Shown: positions 56,393 to 64,000 of the stretch, in pieces
Layout: each line of letters starts with the position of its first letter
Position numbering within the stretch: position 1 is the first letter of the stretch
Origin: Negativibacillus massiliensis
Lineage (GTDB): Bacteria > Bacillota > Clostridia > Oscillospirales > Ruminococcaceae
Assembly: GCF_900148495.1 (NCBI RefSeq)
Contig: NZ_FTRU01000008.1
Location: 496,001-560,000 of the forward strand
DNA: 64,000 nt
Reading direction: 5' to 3'
Program-made: the position numbers and the translations under genes
Notes under the pieces: model-generated
What the model was told of the DNA's origin: nothing
Database searches by the model: none
Seen by the model: only the letters and a program-made list of their open reading frames with translations

Positions 56393-56686
56393 TTAAGAAG
56401 CAGGATTTTCCTGACAGGAAGAGCTTCGCTCTACACGGAGGTGTCTGTGGGACAGAAAGTAGGAGAGAAAGCTTACAATCAGGAGAACTGACAAAGCAAG
56501 AAGAAGCATGATGCCGGCTTCTGCCGAAAAGGTACCGTCCAAAATCGTGCGGATTGCAGCAATGCCTGCAATCAACAGGTAAAATTCAGTTGGCAGGAAA
56601 GAGAGCAGGCTGATTCGGTTTTTGGAGAAAAACCACTGCATCAGACAAAGAGAAACAAACAAAGCAATCAGCAAAATAGTAGACAT
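56393..56686 (-). CDS. Small hydrophobic membrane protein
   Basis: This 97-residue protein has three hydrophobic segments (about 3-20, 30-46 and 57-77) and a short basic, cysteine-containing tail (SHRHLRVERSSSCQE). The start is preceded by a GAGGTATCG-type site on the minus strand. No family is recognised. Its orientation is convergent with the MATE gene and co-directional with the sigma factor operon. Confidence 0.65.
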   Translation of the reverse strand: MSTILLIALFVSLCLMQWFFSKNRISLLSFLPTEFYLLIAGIAAIRTILDGTFSAEAGIMLLLALSVLLIVSFLSYFLSHRHLRVERSSSCQENPAS

Positions 56687-56770
56687 ATTCGATACCTCTT
56701 TTCTTTAAAATATTATCTTATCAAAGAATGGCAGAAGACAGATCAGTGTAACAGATTTTTTGCTTTTTGA

Positions 56771-57571
56771 TTAGTATAAACTTTCTGCAATCTTTAATAT
56801 TTCATGTTGATTGACCGGACCGCTGATGAGATAGATATAGTTTTCGTCATGCCAGATCAGGGAGGTGTTTCCCTTAAGATCACCCCGGTATTTGGTGTAC
56901 AGATAAGCGCTGTAACCATTGACGGATACCGATTCGCGCATACAGTCCTCGGTGTCCAGAGAAATGGAGGTGCTTAACTCCATACAGGAATAGGAGAGAA
57001 TGTACGGTGTATCCTGACACTCATAGCCAACATAACCGTGTCCCGGAATAAAGTGAAAGGAAACTTCCGAAAAGCGTTCCGGAATGTAGGAGGGACGCCG
57101 GAAGGAGGATTCGGTCAGCTCCGGAATGTCCTCCGGCATATTTCCGAACATATCTTCCATCCGAAATTGGGTGAACATCTCGTGAGAACGGACGATAAAC
57201 TCCACAACGTTGAGCTTAACAGCATCTACGGTAAAAAATAAAACGGTGAATCCAGCAAGGAATACAACCAGAAAAGCCGCAGCCCGGCGTGAAATCTTCT
57301 TGAGAGACTGCAATGTATGTTTTTGCAGACGCTTTTTCTGACAGCGTTCCAGCTGGTCTTTAATTGCTGCATCCAGATCAGGACGGTTTGCAGCAAGTTT
57401 GTCGATCTGCTCATCTTCCTGAGCAAGCTCATCAAACAGCTGGTCCTGCTCCAGTGCATGTTCCAGAGAGAGTTTTTTGAGAAGTAACTGATCAAATTCC
57501 TGGTTTAATTGTTCGAGATCGTCATCAAAAGAAGCTTTCAGGTCGTCGAAATTTTCTTTGGAAGACATCAT
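56771..57571 (-). CDS. Membrane anti-sigma-like protein with DUF4367 domain
   Basis: The protein has 266 residues from the ATG at 57571 behind GAGGAGGGGG; a frame upstream to 57634 would lie inside the sigma gene. The N-terminal cytosolic part is acidic and helical (about 1-95), one membrane helix lies near 100-120 (AAAFLVVFLAGFTVLFFTV), and the external C-terminal domain is DUF4367-like (GYVGYECQDTPYILSYSC, WHDENYIYLISGPVNQHEI). The gene overlaps the sigma gene by four bases. This pairing and topology suggest it holds the sigma factor inactive until an envelope signal arrives, which is inference. Confidence 0.85.
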   Translation of the reverse strand: MMSSKENFDDLKASFDDDLEQLNQEFDQLLLKKLSLEHALEQDQLFDELAQEDEQIDKLAANRPDLDAAIKDQLERCQKKRLQKHTLQSLKKISRRAAAFLVVFLAGFTVLFFTVDAVKLNVVEFIVRSHEMFTQFRMEDMFGNMPEDIPELTESSFRRPSYIPERFSEVSFHFIPGHGYVGYECQDTPYILSYSCMELSTSISLDTEDCMRESVSVNGYSAYLYTKYRGDLKGNTSLIWHDENYIYLISGPVNQHEILKIAESLY

Positions 57572-58125
57572 GAATTTTCCCCCTCCTCTCTGGTCTGGTA
57601 AGATTTCTTTAATGATTTGAGTGCCCGATGGCATACTACCCGGACACTGGCAGGCTTGATTCCCATGACCGATGCGATTTCTTCGTCCGACATACGGTAA
57701 AGAAATTTCATGGTCAGCACGTCCCGATAGGATTCGTGCAGGGAGGAAAGCATCTGGTGAACTTCTTCATACTCGTACTGCCGAATCATCAGCTCTTCCG
57801 GACTTTCATTTACATCCGGAAGCATCTCTTCCAGTTCATAAAAATCGGTGTGAGGATGACTTTTTTGCTGGCGATAGATACTGTATGAGAGGTTCCTCAC
57901 CATAATGACGAAATAAGCCTTTGTTTTGTTACAGTCCAAAGAAAAAATTAATTGACTTTTTTCAATGGCCTTGGTAAATACCGTTTGTACCACGTCATCA
58001 GCCATGTGTTCATCATGGAGAATCTTGTAGGCATAACGCCACAGAGGAAGGCGGTATTCTTCATATAGCTGTTCGATCCGTCTTAGATCGGGATCTTTTT
58101 TTAACGGCCCGAAAAGTCGTATCAT
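57568..58125 (-). CDS. ECF-type RNA polymerase sigma factor
   Basis: This 185-residue protein has region 2 (LYEEYRLPLWRYAYKILHDEHMADDVVQTVFTKA, given here by its core AYKILHDEHMADDVVQ) and region 4 (HESYRDVLTMKFLYRMSDEEIASVMGIKPASVRVVCHRALKSLK, core MSDEEIASVMGIKPASVR). It is translationally coupled to the DUF4367 anti-sigma-like gene. The divergent SPFH operon 270 bases away may be a target, but its visible promoter is of the housekeeping type. Confidence 0.93.
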   Translation of the reverse strand: MIRLFGPLKKDPDLRRIEQLYEEYRLPLWRYAYKILHDEHMADDVVQTVFTKAIEKSQLIFSLDCNKTKAYFVIMVRNLSYSIYRQQKSHPHTDFYELEEMLPDVNESPEELMIRQYEYEEVHQMLSSLHESYRDVLTMKFLYRMSDEEIASVMGIKPASVRVVCHRALKSLKKSYQTREEGENS

Positions 58126-58293
58126 TCTCCCAATCCTTTCTTTTGTATAATAAAATAAAAAAACATAGAATTCTACAACCTTAACATAAATTGTAACGGA
58201 TAATTTTGAAAATTACAATGGTCGTATTGTTAAATAAAAAAGAATATTTTTTGCATAATTTGAGAATAAAAGACAAAAGCAGGAAAAGCATAA

Positions 58294-58322
58294 TTGCAGA
58301 ATAAAAGGGGCTATGATATAAT
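58294..58322 (+). promoter_or_regulatory. Promoter of the SPFH/zinc-ribbon/TPM operon
   Basis: TTGCAG, 17 bases and TATAAT lie about 70 bases before the ATG. The rest of the 58126-58394 divergent region is AT-rich. Confidence 0.75.
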
Positions 58323-58394
58323 AAAAACGTTCATATCGAGGAATTTTTGTACATTTTTAATAAGATAAATTTGATATTAGAAAGGATGAAAAAT

Positions 58395-59672
58395 ATGGGA
58401 ATCATTAAAGCCGCAATCAATTCGATTGGAGGAAGCTTTGCCGATCAGTGGCTGGAGTATATCAAAGCAGGAAACATGGACAGTCAGACCGTGATGTCAG
58501 CCGGTGTTAAGGTACGCGGATGGGATAAACGAAACGAGAACAAAGAAGGTTCAGCTGATTTTGTCAGTGACGGTTCCCTGATTGAAGTGGGAGTCAATCA
58601 GTTCATGATCTTGACCGATGGCGGCAAAATTGTTGATTATACCTCGGAACCTGGCTACTATAAAGTAGATAACAAAAATGCTCCTTCTATGTTTAATGGA
58701 GGATTTTCGGAAGCGATTGAGGAGACCTTTAACCGCCTGCGTTTTGGCGGAGTTCCATCCAGCTCCCAGAAGGTATATTTTATTAATCTTCAGGAGATCA
58801 AGGATATTGCTTTTGGTACGCCAAATCCAATCAACTACTTCGATAATTTCTATAATGCCGAGCTGTATCTGCGCACCAACGGTTATTTCTCCATCCGAAT
58901 TACTGATCCAATTAAATTCTATGCGGAAGCAATTCCGAAAAATATGGATCATGTTTCGATTGTGGATATTCAAAAGCTGTACATTGCAGAATTTCTGACT
59001 GCATTTCAAACAGCAGTCAACAAAATGTCGATGGACGGAATCCGCATTTCTCACGTGACCTCCAAAGCAATGGAGCTTGCAAACTATATGGGAGAAGTTT
59101 TGGATGAATCCTGGAATGAAAAACGAGGAATGCAGATCGAGTCAGTCGGTATCAACAGCATTACCTATGATGAGCAGTCCAAGAAGCTGATCGATATGCG
59201 CAATCAGGGCGCAATGCTTTCCGATCCGCTGATTCGGGAAGGATATGTCCAGGGTTCGGTTGCACGCGGCCTTGAAGCGGCAGGCTCCAATTCTGCAGGT
59301 TCAGCAGCAGGATTTTTTGGAATGAATCTGGGAATGCAGCAGGGCGGCGGATTTATGTCGGCAGCAAGCGCTTCCAATCAGGCTCAGTTTGCATCCCAGC
59401 AGGCTGCAAAAGCACAGAATCCAGCAGAAAGTTCAGCTGGAGAGTGGACCTGTGTGTGCGGAGCAAAAAACAGCGGTAAATTCTGCAGTGAGTGCGGAAA
59501 GCCAAAGCCTGTTTTAGGAGAATGGGTCTGCTCATGCGGAGCAAAGAACAGCGGAAAGTTCTGCAGTGAATGCGGAAAACCAAAACCGACAGGCAGTGTT
59601 TGTCCAAACTGCGGCTTTAAATCTGAAAGTGTAATGAAGTTCTGCCCAGAATGCGGAACAAAATTAGGATAG
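58395..59672 (+). CDS. SPFH-domain protein with C-terminal tandem zinc ribbons (YdjI-like)
   Basis: This 425-residue protein starts at ATG 58395 behind GAAAGGA. Residues about 1-290 form an SPFH / virion-core-like domain (GIIKAAINSIGGSFADQWLEYIKAG is the conserved start). A Gly/Ala/Gln-rich linker follows. The C terminus has two 26-residue tandem zinc ribbons plus a third (CPNCGFKSESVMKFCPECG). B. subtilis YdjI has the same SPFH core and joins a membrane-stress complex with YdjG and YdjH. The two genes downstream match those partners in domain type. Confidence 0.9.
   Translation: MGIIKAAINSIGGSFADQWLEYIKAGNMDSQTVMSAGVKVRGWDKRNENKEGSADFVSDGSLIEVGVNQFMILTDGGKIVDYTSEPGYYKVDNKNAPSMFNGGFSEAIEETFNRLRFGGVPSSSQKVYFINLQEIKDIAFGTPNPINYFDNFYNAELYLRTNGYFSIRITDPIKFYAEAIPKNMDHVSIVDIQKLYIAEFLTAFQTAVNKMSMDGIRISHVTSKAMELANYMGEVLDESWNEKRGMQIESVGINSITYDEQSKKLIDMRNQGAMLSDPLIREGYVQGSVARGLEAAGSNSAGSAAGFFGMNLGMQQGGGFMSAASASNQAQFASQQAAKAQNPAESSAGEWTCVCGAKNSGKFCSECGKPKPVLGEWVCSCGAKNSGKFCSECGKPKPTGSVCPNCGFKSESVMKFCPECGTKLG
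59439..59594 (+). repeat. 78-bp tandem repeat encoding duplicated zinc ribbons
   Basis: Two 78-base units (59439-59516 and 59517-59594) encode GEWTCVCGAKNSGKFCSECG and GEWVCSCGAKNSGKFCSECG followed by KPKP. The DNA similarity shows a recent in-frame duplication. Confidence 0.9.
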
Positions 59673-59700
59673 GAAAAGGCAGGGAATAGGGGGGCTATTT

Positions 59701-60756
59701 TTGGAAGCGGTTAGCTATCAATGCCCTAATTGCGGGGCACCCTTGGAGTTTCACAGTGAGACACAAAAATGGGACTGTAAGTTTTGCTTAAGCTCTTTTG
59801 AGGAAAGCGACCTGGAAGAGTATAATCGAGAACAGGAACAAAAGCAGAAAGAGGAGCAGGAGGAGGAAGAAGAGCAGTACCGCGCAGAAAAGAAGTGTTA
59901 TTTCTGTCCAAACTGCGGTGCAGAGCTTATCACGGATGAGGAAACGGTTGCGACATTCTGTACCTTCTGCGGCAATCCATCCGTACTGCCCAAAAAGCTG
60001 GAAGGAGAATTTCGGCCCAAAGCACTGATCCCGTTTAAGCTGGATAAGGAGAAGGCAAAGCAGGCACTGTTTGACCTCTGCAAACGAAAACCTCTGCTGC
60101 CAAAGGATTTTACTGAGAAAACCCACATCGAAAAGATAACCGGTGTTTATGTTCCGTTCTGGCTGCATGACTGTTATGTGGATGCAAGGATGCAGGCAGT
60201 CGGGGAAAAGATTCGGGTATGGAGAACCGGAAACACCGAATACACCAAGACGGATCTCTATGAAGTGGAACGAGAGGCAGCTTTGACCTATCAGAACCTG
60301 CCTGCCGATGCTTCTCAAAAGATGGAAGATGGTATGATGGATGCACTGGAGCCGTTTTCCTATGAAGACCTCAAAAAATTCAACACGGCATTTTTGTCCG
60401 GTTATTTTGCGCAAAGATATGATGTACCAAAGGAAGCGTGCACAGACAGAGTGCGGGAACGAATCCGGAAAAGTGCAGAAGATAAGCTGCGGGATACCTG
60501 TACAGCTTATACGACTCTCAAAGTCTCCAATGTGGATGCTCAGATTGTCAGCTCTAATTGTAACTATGTTATGCTGCCAGTTTGGCTTTTGTACACCAAA
60601 TATCGAGGAAAGGACTATCTGTTTGCGATGAACGGGCAAACCGGAAAAATGGTCGGTAATCTGCCGCTGAGCATTGGAAGAGCGGCGGCTCTGGCAGGAA
60701 TTATTGCTGCGGCAGTCACCATTCTGGGTACGATTGGAGGGTTGCTGTTGTGTTAA
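59701..60756 (+). CDS. Zinc-ribbon membrane protein (YdjG-like)
   Basis: The protein has 351 residues, starting with TTG behind AGGGGGG. It has two zinc ribbons: YQCPNCGAPLEFHSETQKWDCKFC at 7-30 (core CPNCG and CKFC) and FCPNCGAELITDEE with FCTFCG. A strongly acidic coiled stretch separates them. A mixed domain follows (about 100-320), and a C-terminal hydrophobic segment (AAALAGIIAAAVTILGTIGGLLL) anchors it. It overlaps the TPM gene by seven bases. Confidence 0.88.
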   Translation: MEAVSYQCPNCGAPLEFHSETQKWDCKFCLSSFEESDLEEYNREQEQKQKEEQEEEEEQYRAEKKCYFCPNCGAELITDEETVATFCTFCGNPSVLPKKLEGEFRPKALIPFKLDKEKAKQALFDLCKRKPLLPKDFTEKTHIEKITGVYVPFWLHDCYVDARMQAVGEKIRVWRTGNTEYTKTDLYEVEREAALTYQNLPADASQKMEDGMMDALEPFSYEDLKKFNTAFLSGYFAQRYDVPKEACTDRVRERIRKSAEDKLRDTCTAYTTLKVSNVDAQIVSSNCNYVMLPVWLLYTKYRGKDYLFAMNGQTGKMVGNLPLSIGRAAALAGIIAAAVTILGTIGGLLLC

Positions 60757-61547
60757 AGGAAGCTTTAATTCGACGTGTAAGCCTCTTTTGTGTCAGCGTT
60801 CTGTTGATAGTTGCGTGCTGTATTCCCGCTTGTGCAGATCAAAAGCGATTGCCATTAAGTGATCGCGGAACGATGGAACTTTATGACGATGCAGGAATCC
60901 TGACCGACAGCGAAGAAACAGAGCTGATAGCATATGGAGAAAAGATTGCGAAGGAAACCGGATTTGTTGTTTTTGTCAAGACAACATTTGGTACCGACGG
61001 AAAAGAGATTCGTCGATATATTGCCGATGAATATGAAAAGGCAGGTTATAACGACACCCTTCCGGCAATCATGCTGGCAATCGATATGGACTACCGGGAG
61101 ATTGCTGTTGCAACAACACAGAGCTATGTGGATTACTTCCCAGTCAGCAAAACAGACGATATGGTTGACGACGTTACAGATTACTTAAGAGATGGACGTT
61201 ATGCAGACGGCGTGAGAGCCTTTCTGGACGATTCTTATCAAACCATCGTAAACTATGGCGTAAAACCAGTAGGAACGATTGTGATGGTTTCTCTTGGCGC
61301 TGGTGTACTGATTGCGGCACTGGTGGTCGGCTGCATGATCGTTGCCCATCCTAAAGTATCAAACAGCCAGATTTCTGCAACCGCTTATCTAAAGGATGGC
61401 AGGGTACAGCTGCATACAAAGAGAGATCGTTTTGTACGTACCTTCACAACCTCCCGAACCATTCAGAAGAACAACAGCGGCGGCAGTGGCGGAAGTTTTT
61501 CTAGCTCGTCCGGAGGCAGCTATAGCGGAAGTTCAGGACGTTTTTAA
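60750..61547 (+). CDS. TPM-domain membrane protein (YdjH/YgcG-like)
   Basis: This 265-residue protein has a GTG start behind GGAGGG. Its signal-anchor is about 8-28, and an extracytoplasmic TPM domain follows (LYDDAGILTDSEETELIAYGEKIAKETGF core DDAGILTDSEE; YVDYFPVSKTDDMVDD). A second membrane helix is at about 175-197. The tail is Gly/Ser-rich (GGSGGSFSSSSGGSYSGSSG), typical of TPM proteins. With the SPFH and zinc-ribbon proteins it forms a YdjGHI-like module. Confidence 0.9.
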   Translation: MLKEALIRRVSLFCVSVLLIVACCIPACADQKRLPLSDRGTMELYDDAGILTDSEETELIAYGEKIAKETGFVVFVKTTFGTDGKEIRRYIADEYEKAGYNDTLPAIMLAIDMDYREIAVATTQSYVDYFPVSKTDDMVDDVTDYLRDGRYADGVRAFLDDSYQTIVNYGVKPVGTIVMVSLGAGVLIAALVVGCMIVAHPKVSNSQISATAYLKDGRVQLHTKRDRFVRTFTTSRTIQKNNSGGSGGSFSSSSGGSYSGSSGRF

Positions 61548-61562
61548 AACAAAGCAATAAAA

Positions 61563-61606
61563 CAAAAAAGGAATCGGCCCTGTTATCAGAGCCGATTCCT
61601 TTTTTG
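61563..61606. terminator. Bidirectional terminator between TPM gene and pruA
   Basis: AAAAAAGGAATCGGC pairs with GCCGATTCCTTTTTT around a 12-base loop, so it terminates both convergent transcripts. Confidence 0.92.
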
Positions 61607-61636
61607 ATATTATTTTGAAGAAGGAAGCTATCTTGT

Positions 61637-63265
61637 TTATTCTTCGCACATGAATGGATATGCGATATCGGTGGATGGAACGAAAGATTCCTTGATAGTT
61701 CTTGGGCTGATCCAACGATAGAGGTTGAGCATGCTGCCAGCTTTATCGTTTGTACCGGAAGCACGTGCACCACCGAATGGCTGCTGACCAACAACAGCGC
61801 CGGTTGGCTTGTCGTTGATATAGAAGTTACCAGCTGTGTTGGAAAGTGCTTTTTCCATCATAACGATTGCGTTTCTGTCCTGAGCAAAGATTGCACCGGT
61901 CAGACCGTATGGAGAAGCAGTATCGCAGATCTTCAGGGTTTCTTCCAGTTTTTCATCTTCGTAAACATATACAGTCAGTACTGGGCCAAAGATTTCTTCT
62001 ACCATGGTCTTGAAGTCAGGTTTCTTAGCAAGAATTACGGTTGGTTTTACAAAGTAACCTTTGGAACCGTCGTAACCGCCGCAGAGAACCTCAGCATCTT
62101 CAGAAGCGTTTGCATAGTCGATGTATTCAGAGATCTTGGTGAAGGAAGCTTTGTCGATAACAGCACACATGAAGTTTGTGAAGTCTCTTGGATCACCCAT
62201 CTTCAGTTTTGCAGTTTCGTTGAGCAGACCTTCTTTTACCTGTGGCCAGATGCTTGCAGGGATGTAAGCACGGGAAGCAGCAGAACATTTCTGACCCTGG
62301 AATTCGAATGCGCCGCGAACCATTGCAGCAACCAGAGGTTCAACCTGTGCAGTTGGATGAGCAAAGATGAAGTCTTTACCGCCAGTTTCGCCGACCAGAC
62401 GAGGATAGGAATGATATTTTGCGATGTTTTCACCAACCAGAGACCATACACCGCTGAATACAGCTGTGGAACCGGTGAAGTGGAAACCTGCCATACGAGG
62501 ATCAGACAGCAGATATTTGCTGACATCAGAACCACGGCATGGAACAAAGTTGATAACGCCGTCTGGCAGTCCAGCTTCTTTCATCAGCTGCATGAAGTAG
62601 TAGTTGGAAAGAGCAGCGGTCTGAGCTGGTTTCCAGATAACGGTGTTGCCCATGATTGCTGGAGCGGTGCAGAGGTTGCCGCCGATAGAGGTAAAGTTAA
62701 ATGGAGAAATAGCCATTACAAAGCCATCCAGAGGACGGTACTCGGTGCGGTTCCATACGCCATGGGAGTTTTCTGGCTGCTGTTTGTAGATCTGTTCAGC
62801 AAATGCAACGTTGAAGCGCAGGAAGTCTGCAAGCTCGCAAGCAGAGTCAATCTCAGCCTGGAAAGCGGTTTTGCTCTGACCAAGCATGGTAGCGGCATTC
62901 ATCTTTGCACGCCATGGACCGGTCAGCAGGTCAGCAGCTTTCAGGAAGATGGAAGCTCTGTGTTCCCAAGGCATGTTAGCCCATTCTTCTTTTGCAACCA
63001 TTGCAGCATCAGCAGCCAGTTTCAGTTCTTCTTCGCCAGCAATGTTGTATTCAGCCAGAACATGGTTGAAGTCATGAGGCATAACACATTTGCCTTTGTT
63101 GCCGGTGTGGTACTCTTTGCCGCCGATGATGATCGGAATTTCAACCTGAATGGAAGCCTGACGATCCAGTTCTTTTTTCAGCGCTTCACGCTCCGGGCTG
63201 CCTGGCAGATAAGCTTTTACAGGCTCATTGTATGCTTTTGGAATTGCGAAGTTTGCGTTGCTCAT
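61637..63265 (-). CDS. pruA: L-glutamate gamma-semialdehyde dehydrogenase (P5C dehydrogenase)
   Basis: The enzyme oxidises glutamate-5-semialdehyde (from pyrroline-5-carboxylate) to glutamate with NAD+. It has 542 residues, the length of the single-function PruA family. Visible motifs are AISPFNFTSIGGNL, GNTVIWKPAQTA, FTGSTAVF, the general base in LVGETGGKDF, and the nucleophile in FEFQGQKCSAASR. It lies directly downstream of a glycyl-radical enzyme gene on the same strand, separated by a terminator. If that enzyme is hydroxyproline dehydratase, its product P5C would be the PruA substrate. Confidence 0.96.
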   Translation of the reverse strand: MSNANFAIPKAYNEPVKAYLPGSPEREALKKELDRQASIQVEIPIIIGGKEYHTGNKGKCVMPHDFNHVLAEYNIAGEEELKLAADAAMVAKEEWANMPWEHRASIFLKAADLLTGPWRAKMNAATMLGQSKTAFQAEIDSACELADFLRFNVAFAEQIYKQQPENSHGVWNRTEYRPLDGFVMAISPFNFTSIGGNLCTAPAIMGNTVIWKPAQTAALSNYYFMQLMKEAGLPDGVINFVPCRGSDVSKYLLSDPRMAGFHFTGSTAVFSGVWSLVGENIAKYHSYPRLVGETGGKDFIFAHPTAQVEPLVAAMVRGAFEFQGQKCSAASRAYIPASIWPQVKEGLLNETAKLKMGDPRDFTNFMCAVIDKASFTKISEYIDYANASEDAEVLCGGYDGSKGYFVKPTVILAKKPDFKTMVEEIFGPVLTVYVYEDEKLEETLKICDTASPYGLTGAIFAQDRNAIVMMEKALSNTAGNFYINDKPTGAVVGQQPFGGARASGTNDKAGSMLNLYRWISPRTIKESFVPSTDIAYPFMCEE

Positions 63266-63317
63266 GGTGTTGACATCCTTTCCAAAGTATATATTGATAA
63301 AGTTATATTATTCTAAG

Positions 63318-63362
63318 AAAAAGGGGGGCAGGGCGTTTTATAAAGGAGGAAGCCGCCCCCCA
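63318..63362 (-). terminator. Terminator after the glycyl-radical enzyme gene
   Basis: On the minus strand a G-rich arm (GGGGGGCGG) pairs with a C-rich arm (CCTGCCCCCC) around an AT-rich loop and is followed by TTTTTCTT. It separates the enzyme gene from pruA. Confidence 0.75.
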
Positions 63363-63371
63363 AAAGACATG

Positions 63372-64000
63372 CTAATTAAAAGACTGTTCGGTTCTTGCGA
63401 TGATCTCATCCTGCAATGCGCGGCTGAGGTTGCGGAAGTGGTCGCTGTAACCGGCAACACGAACGATCAGGTCTTTGTATTCTTCCGGATTGTTCTGTGC
63501 ATCGATCAGAGTCTGACGGTCGATAACGTTGAACTGGATATGGTGACCGTCCATGCTGAAGTAGGAGCGAACCAGATTTGCCATGTTGTCAAGACCTTCT
63601 TCGCCCGCAACAACGCTTGGGGTAAATTTCTGGTTAAGCAGAGTACCACCGGTGCGCAGGTGATCCATCTTGGAGCAGGATTTGATAACTGCAGTTGGTC
63701 CGTGAACGTCAGCGCCTTTTTCAGGGGAGATACCTTCCGAAACTGGTTTGTGAGCCAGACGTCCGTTCGGGCTTGCAAGCATTACTTCACCGAAATAAAC
63801 GTGGCAGGTGGTTGGCAGCATGTTGATGCGATAGGTACCACCGCGAACGTTCGGACGACCGGAAACGGTGTGATAGTAATAGTCGAATACCGATTCCATG
63901 ATTTCGTCTGCATAGTCATCGTCGTTGCCGTATTTTGGTGTCTTGTTTGCAACGAAGTTGTAGATTTCAGGATAGCCCTCGAAGTTGTGGTCCAGAGCTT
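63372..64000 (-). CDS. Glycyl-radical enzyme, C-terminal part (probably trans-4-hydroxy-L-proline dehydratase)
   Basis: About 208 C-terminal residues are visible; the frame runs through the right edge. The glycyl-radical loop is LIVRVAGYSDHF, followed by the conserved end LQDEIIARTEQSF. Upstream segments RPNVRGGTYRINMLPTTCHVYFG and PNGRLAHKPVSEGISPEKGAD match the PFL2-type dehydratase branch rather than pyruvate formate-lyase. Within that branch the neighbouring pruA favours hydroxyproline dehydratase (HypD), which makes P5C. Glycerol or diol dehydratase and choline lyase remain possible because the catalytic Cys/Glu region is outside the window. Oxygen sensitivity of this family implies a strict anaerobe. 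Confidence 0.88.
   Translation of the reverse strand, partial: ALDHNFEGYPEIYNFVANKTPKYGNDDDYADEIMESVFDYYYHTVSGRPNVRGGTYRINMLPTTCHVYFGEVMLASPNGRLAHKPVSEGISPEKGADVHGPTAVIKSCSKMDHLRTGGTLLNQKFTPSVVAGEEGLDNMANLVRSYFSMDGHHIQFNVIDRQTLIDAQNNPEEYKDLIVRVAGYSDHFRNLSRALQDEIIARTEQSFN

Overview
The window looks like chromosomal DNA of an anaerobic, probably gut-dwelling member of the class Clostridia, most plausibly an Oscillospirales-type organism. The reasons are AAGGAGG ribosome sites, a SpoVB-like flippase, DUF5685, DUF3737, DUF3847 and DUF5050 families typical of gut Firmicutes, a glycyl-radical enzyme, threonine and proline degradation genes, a secreted M60 peptidase, and a mobilizable element of the MobA/MobL plus large serine recombinase kind. 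The species cannot be fixed from the sequence alone.

Layout. 1-1.6 kb: threonine degradation (end of tdh, then kbl). 1.7-4.4 kb: a glycosidase-like protein and the Mn exporter gene mntP on the minus strand. 4.5-6.8 kb: a DUF5685 protein, a Cys-tailed J protein and a membrane protein. 6.8-10.0 kb: a MerR regulator with a textbook 19-bp-spacer promoter, a SpoVB/MATE-like flippase and galM. 10.04-22.73 kb: a putative mobilizable transposon bounded by imperfect inverted repeats. It carries, from the left, a minus-strand cassette (small HTH protein, sce7726-type nuclease-like protein, sce7725-type protein, RES-domain protein), an XRE regulator, a small HTH protein with a resolvase, three zinc-ribbon membrane proteins, a likely MOBQ-type oriT, DUF3847, a MobA/MobL relaxase, an unknown protein and a large serine recombinase.

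22.7-24.1 kb: AT-rich DNA with a strong promoter, a structured leader and a decayed lipoprotein gene. 24.1-30.6 kb: a first oligopeptide ABC system (two permeases, two ATPases, then a separately promoted binding lipoprotein). 30.7-38.3 kb: a small membrane protein, a 1762-residue secreted M60 peptidase with a dockerin-like module, and a membrane-anchored partner with a possible cohesin-like domain. 38.3-39.3 kb: a DUF3737 gene behind a second MerR-type promoter. 39.6-48.5 kb: a GntR regulator, a second complete peptide ABC system and two amidohydrolase paralogues, one of which lacks the metal ligands. 48.6-56.7 kb: a YczE/YitT-type membrane protein with a MarR regulator, a purine permease, an unknown protein, a MobA/MocA-like nucleotidyltransferase, an NSS symporter, a MATE exporter and a small membrane protein. 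56.8-61.6 kb: an ECF sigma factor with a DUF4367 partner, divergent from an SPFH / zinc-ribbon / TPM operon resembling B. subtilis ydjI-ydjG-ydjH. 61.6-64 kb: pruA and the C-terminal part of a glycyl-radical enzyme, probably hydroxyproline dehydratase.

Taken together, the chromosome part describes a peptide- and amino-acid-fermenting anaerobe: a surface glycoprotein-directed protease, two peptide importers, peptidase-like hydrolases, and threonine and proline/hydroxyproline breakdown. The most unusual material is the transposon: its swappable-looking RES/sce7725/sce7726 cargo, its oriT, and two mobility genes without a normal start codon.
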